Source: a bacterium (GTDB taxonomy: Bacteria > Desulfobacterota > Binatia > UBA12015). From it: a DNA stretch of 5,960 nucleotides. The translations under genes and the position numbers were made by a program. The stretch spans positions 1-5,960 of the forward strand of contig JAPOLW010000251.1 in the NCBI GenBank assembly GCA_029976905.1, read 5' to 3'. The notes under the pieces are model-generated. The model was given only the letters and a program-made list of their open reading frames with translations, had not been told where the DNA came from and did no database searches. Within the stretch, counting starts at the first letter, position 1; the number at the start of each line of letters is the position of its first letter. Shown one piece after another: positions 4,571 through 5,960 of the stretch.

Positions 4571-5960
4571 TCAAGGCGGGAGCTCGAAACGCATGACCTT
4601 CCAGCCCCTCCCGATACGGGTCCACGGTCGGGTCGTCTCGAAGACATAACCTCCGGCAACGATCCGCAAAGTCATGTCCGGCAACGTCGCGAGCGTCAAA
4701 TCGCCGTACGCGCGCACCTTGAACTGCCACAGGTAATCGTTGTTCAGGTTCACGTCGTACATCAGCCGCGCCTTGAAGATCCCACCACTTCCAGATCTGC
4801 CCGAAGCATTCCGGTAGATGAATTTGTTGGCCCGACGGCCCTTGGCCAATAGTGAGCCGGGCGGGAGGGTCTCATCGAAGAGAACGCCGTTGGCGTTGCT
4901 CAAGGTGATCTGGAACGCAGTCGTCTCGGGATCGTAGTCGGGCGGCAGTTGGATGAAGCCCGCTGCGCCGAAGAAGTCCAAACCCCGCCGGAACAAAACC
5001 TTCGCCGGGCAGTGGCGGCAACCGAGAACCGGTTCCTCGGCCGCGACCTGCACGACCTCGGTCGCACTGGCTTCGACGGTTTGTGAAGTTGTGCCATCGG
5101 TCCCCGTAGCGATCACGGTATTGGCGTGCACCATGCCGGCGGAGCCGGAGATGTATTCCTGGATCGCGCAGGTGTAGGAGGCCAGCGGAGCCAGGGTCTG
5201 GGGAACGGCACACGTGCCTCGTCCATTGAGGTCGCCGTATACGGAATCGCTCAGATCGCTGACGGTCACGTCGTTTACATCGCAGATGTTGGTCAAGACG
5301 AACGTGAAGGTCACGATTCCGCCTGGCTCGATCAAGACGTTTGGCGCTGCCGTCTTGACGACACCAATGCAAATGCCGGAATCGATCGTCGCGTCGTCCG
5401 AGTCGACCACGGGATCATCCTGCGGGTCCTTGCCGGTCACGACGGCGATGTTGGTGATCACGCCCTCGATCGTGGGCACGAACGGATTGGATTCACCGGT
5501 CGCGACCGAGCCAGCCTCCAGGTCGTCGGCCTGGCCGTCCGAATTGAGTTCGACGAGACCGGTCAGCACGATGATCTGGTCGTCCGAAACATCGGAGGGA
5601 GTGCCCATGTCGTCGATGAGTTGCACATCGTAGACGGGCTCATTGGTCTCCGGCGTCCCGCCTGCACGCACCCAGTAGCAGTATTTCACCTGGTCGGTGG
5701 AGGCGACGCGAAGAACGGTTCCATCCTCGGCGTCATCGACGCCACAAGTCCCAGAGGCCAGAACCGCCGTCTTCGTGACGGAGATTTCGGACGGACGCAG
5801 AACGGCCGTCGTGCGGGCCGGGTCCTGCGCATCGATCGGTTGACCATCGGTTGGGTCGGTGCCCGTCACGGTAGCGATGTTGTCGACCGGCGTCGTGTTC
5901 GAAATCAAGACGGTCGTCGACACTCCGGTTGCGCTCGCGCCAGCGGCCAGATCATCCGCG
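4571..5960 (-). CDS. Secreted DUF11-repeat protein with C-terminal beta domain; N-terminus outside window
   Basis: The frame is open from the window edge to the TGA at 4573-4571, giving 462 residues (numbered from the codon at 5959-5957). The first part holds DUF11-like immunoglobulin-fold repeats. Motifs ADDLAAG / ADDLEAG and NIATVTGTDP / NIAVVTGKDP recur 143 residues apart, with Asp-rich stretches such as DPVVDSDDATID that could bind calcium. A last DUF11 unit spans about 195-300, with SVYGDLNGRGTCAVPQTLAP and paired cysteines typical of extracellular members. Residues 308-462 form a beta-rich C-terminal domain starting near a CxxC (Cys314, Cys317), with GGIFKARLMYDVN, VRAYGDLTLATLPDMTLRI and a final GWKV; I recall similar tails on large secreted proteins of deltaproteobacterial-type genomes. 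It probably acts at the cell surface or outside. The apparent GTG at 5923-5921 is internal to a repeat, not a start, and the signal peptide must lie beyond the window. No enzymatic function is visible. Confidence 0.8.
   Translation of the reverse strand, partial: ADDLAAGASATGVSTTVLISNTTPVDNIATVTGTDPTDGQPIDAQDPARTTAVLRPSEISVTKTAVLASGTCGVDDAEDGTVLRVASTDQVKYCYWVRAGGTPETNEPVYDVQLIDDMGTPSDVSDDQIIVLTGLVELNSDGQADDLEAGSVATGESNPFVPTIEGVITNIAVVTGKDPQDDPVVDSDDATIDSGICIGVVKTAAPNVLIEPGGIVTFTFVLTNICDVNDVTVSDLSDSVYGDLNGRGTCAVPQTLAPLASYTCAIQEYISGSAGMVHANTVIATGTDGTTSQTVEASATEVVQVAAEEPVLGCRHCPAKVLFRRGLDFFGAAGFIQLPPDYDPETTAFQITLSNANGVLFDETLPPGSLLAKGRRANKFIYRNASGRSGSGGIFKARLMYDVNLNNDYLWQFKVRAYGDLTLATLPDMTLRIVAGGYVFETTRPWTRIGRGWKVMRFELPP
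5424..5881 (-). repeat. DUF11 repeat period of 429 bp visible in DNA
   Basis: The segments 5424-5452 and 5853-5881 align without gaps and match at 23 of 29 bases. They encode NIAVVTGKDP and NIATVTGTDP, and the offset is exactly 429 bp (143 codons). The ADDL motifs at 5530 and 5959 keep the same offset. This shows tandem, in-frame domain duplication. More copies probably lie beyond the window edge. Confidence 0.7.

Noticed and set aside
4872..5372. 166-codon minus-strand open frame within the DUF11 gene
   Set aside because: It is an alternate frame of the DUF11 gene, rich in Arg, with no independent start signal.
5921..5923. GTG as the start of the DUF11 protein
   Set aside because: The frame continues upstream to the window edge with ADDLAAGASATG, matching the repeat motif ADDLEAGSVATG, so the GTG is an internal valine codon.

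Overview
This is a GC-rich bacterial window with codon use biased to G or C at third positions throughout. The gene set suggests a Gram-negative, environmental lineage: two lipoprotein signals, a periplasmic rhodanese, and a large secreted DUF11-type protein whose C-terminal beta domain I associate, from memory, with deltaproteobacterial, myxobacterial or Binatota-like genomes. That placement is an inference. No marker gene is present to fix the taxon, and I see no RNA gene, CRISPR array, transposase or phage gene.

Layout. (1) Positions 1-758, minus strand: the N-terminal 252 residues of a type 1 periplasmic-binding-fold protein of the LivK/AmiC sort, truncated by the window edge and lacking any signal peptide. 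(2) Positions 759-984: a divergent regulatory interval with a 15-bp direct repeat, four copies of the octamer CCGCGAGG, and two back-to-back perfect inverted repeats next to the plus-strand start codon. (3) Positions 985-2700, plus: a lipoprotein amidohydrolase of the D-aminoacylase-like branch. (4) Positions 2701-3018: no intact gene, but a stretch that reads like the decayed core of an alpha/beta-hydrolase. (5) Positions 3019-3495, plus: an exported single-domain rhodanese with an expanded active-site loop. (6) Positions 3492-4499, plus: a lipoprotein with two tandem DUF1330-like domains, joined to the rhodanese gene by an ATGA stop/start overlap. (7) Positions 4500-4570: a short convergent gap with a GC hairpin. 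(8) Positions 4571-5960, minus: the C-terminal 462 residues of a secreted DUF11-repeat protein, cut by the window edge.

How the parts may work together. All three plus-strand products carry export signals, two of them lipoboxes, so this strand encodes envelope or periplasmic proteins. Only the rhodanese/DUF1330 pair is clearly an operon. The amidohydrolase could be co-transcribed with the pair across the 318-bp gap, but nothing proves it. The divergent binding protein might be a cytoplasmic ligand sensor or an atypical transport component. A link between it and the amidohydrolase, such as sensing the substrate or product, is conceivable from the shared regulatory interval but is speculation. 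No complete novel system is evident. The most unusual signals are the structured region before the amidohydrolase start, the binding protein without a signal peptide, and the hydrolase remnant.
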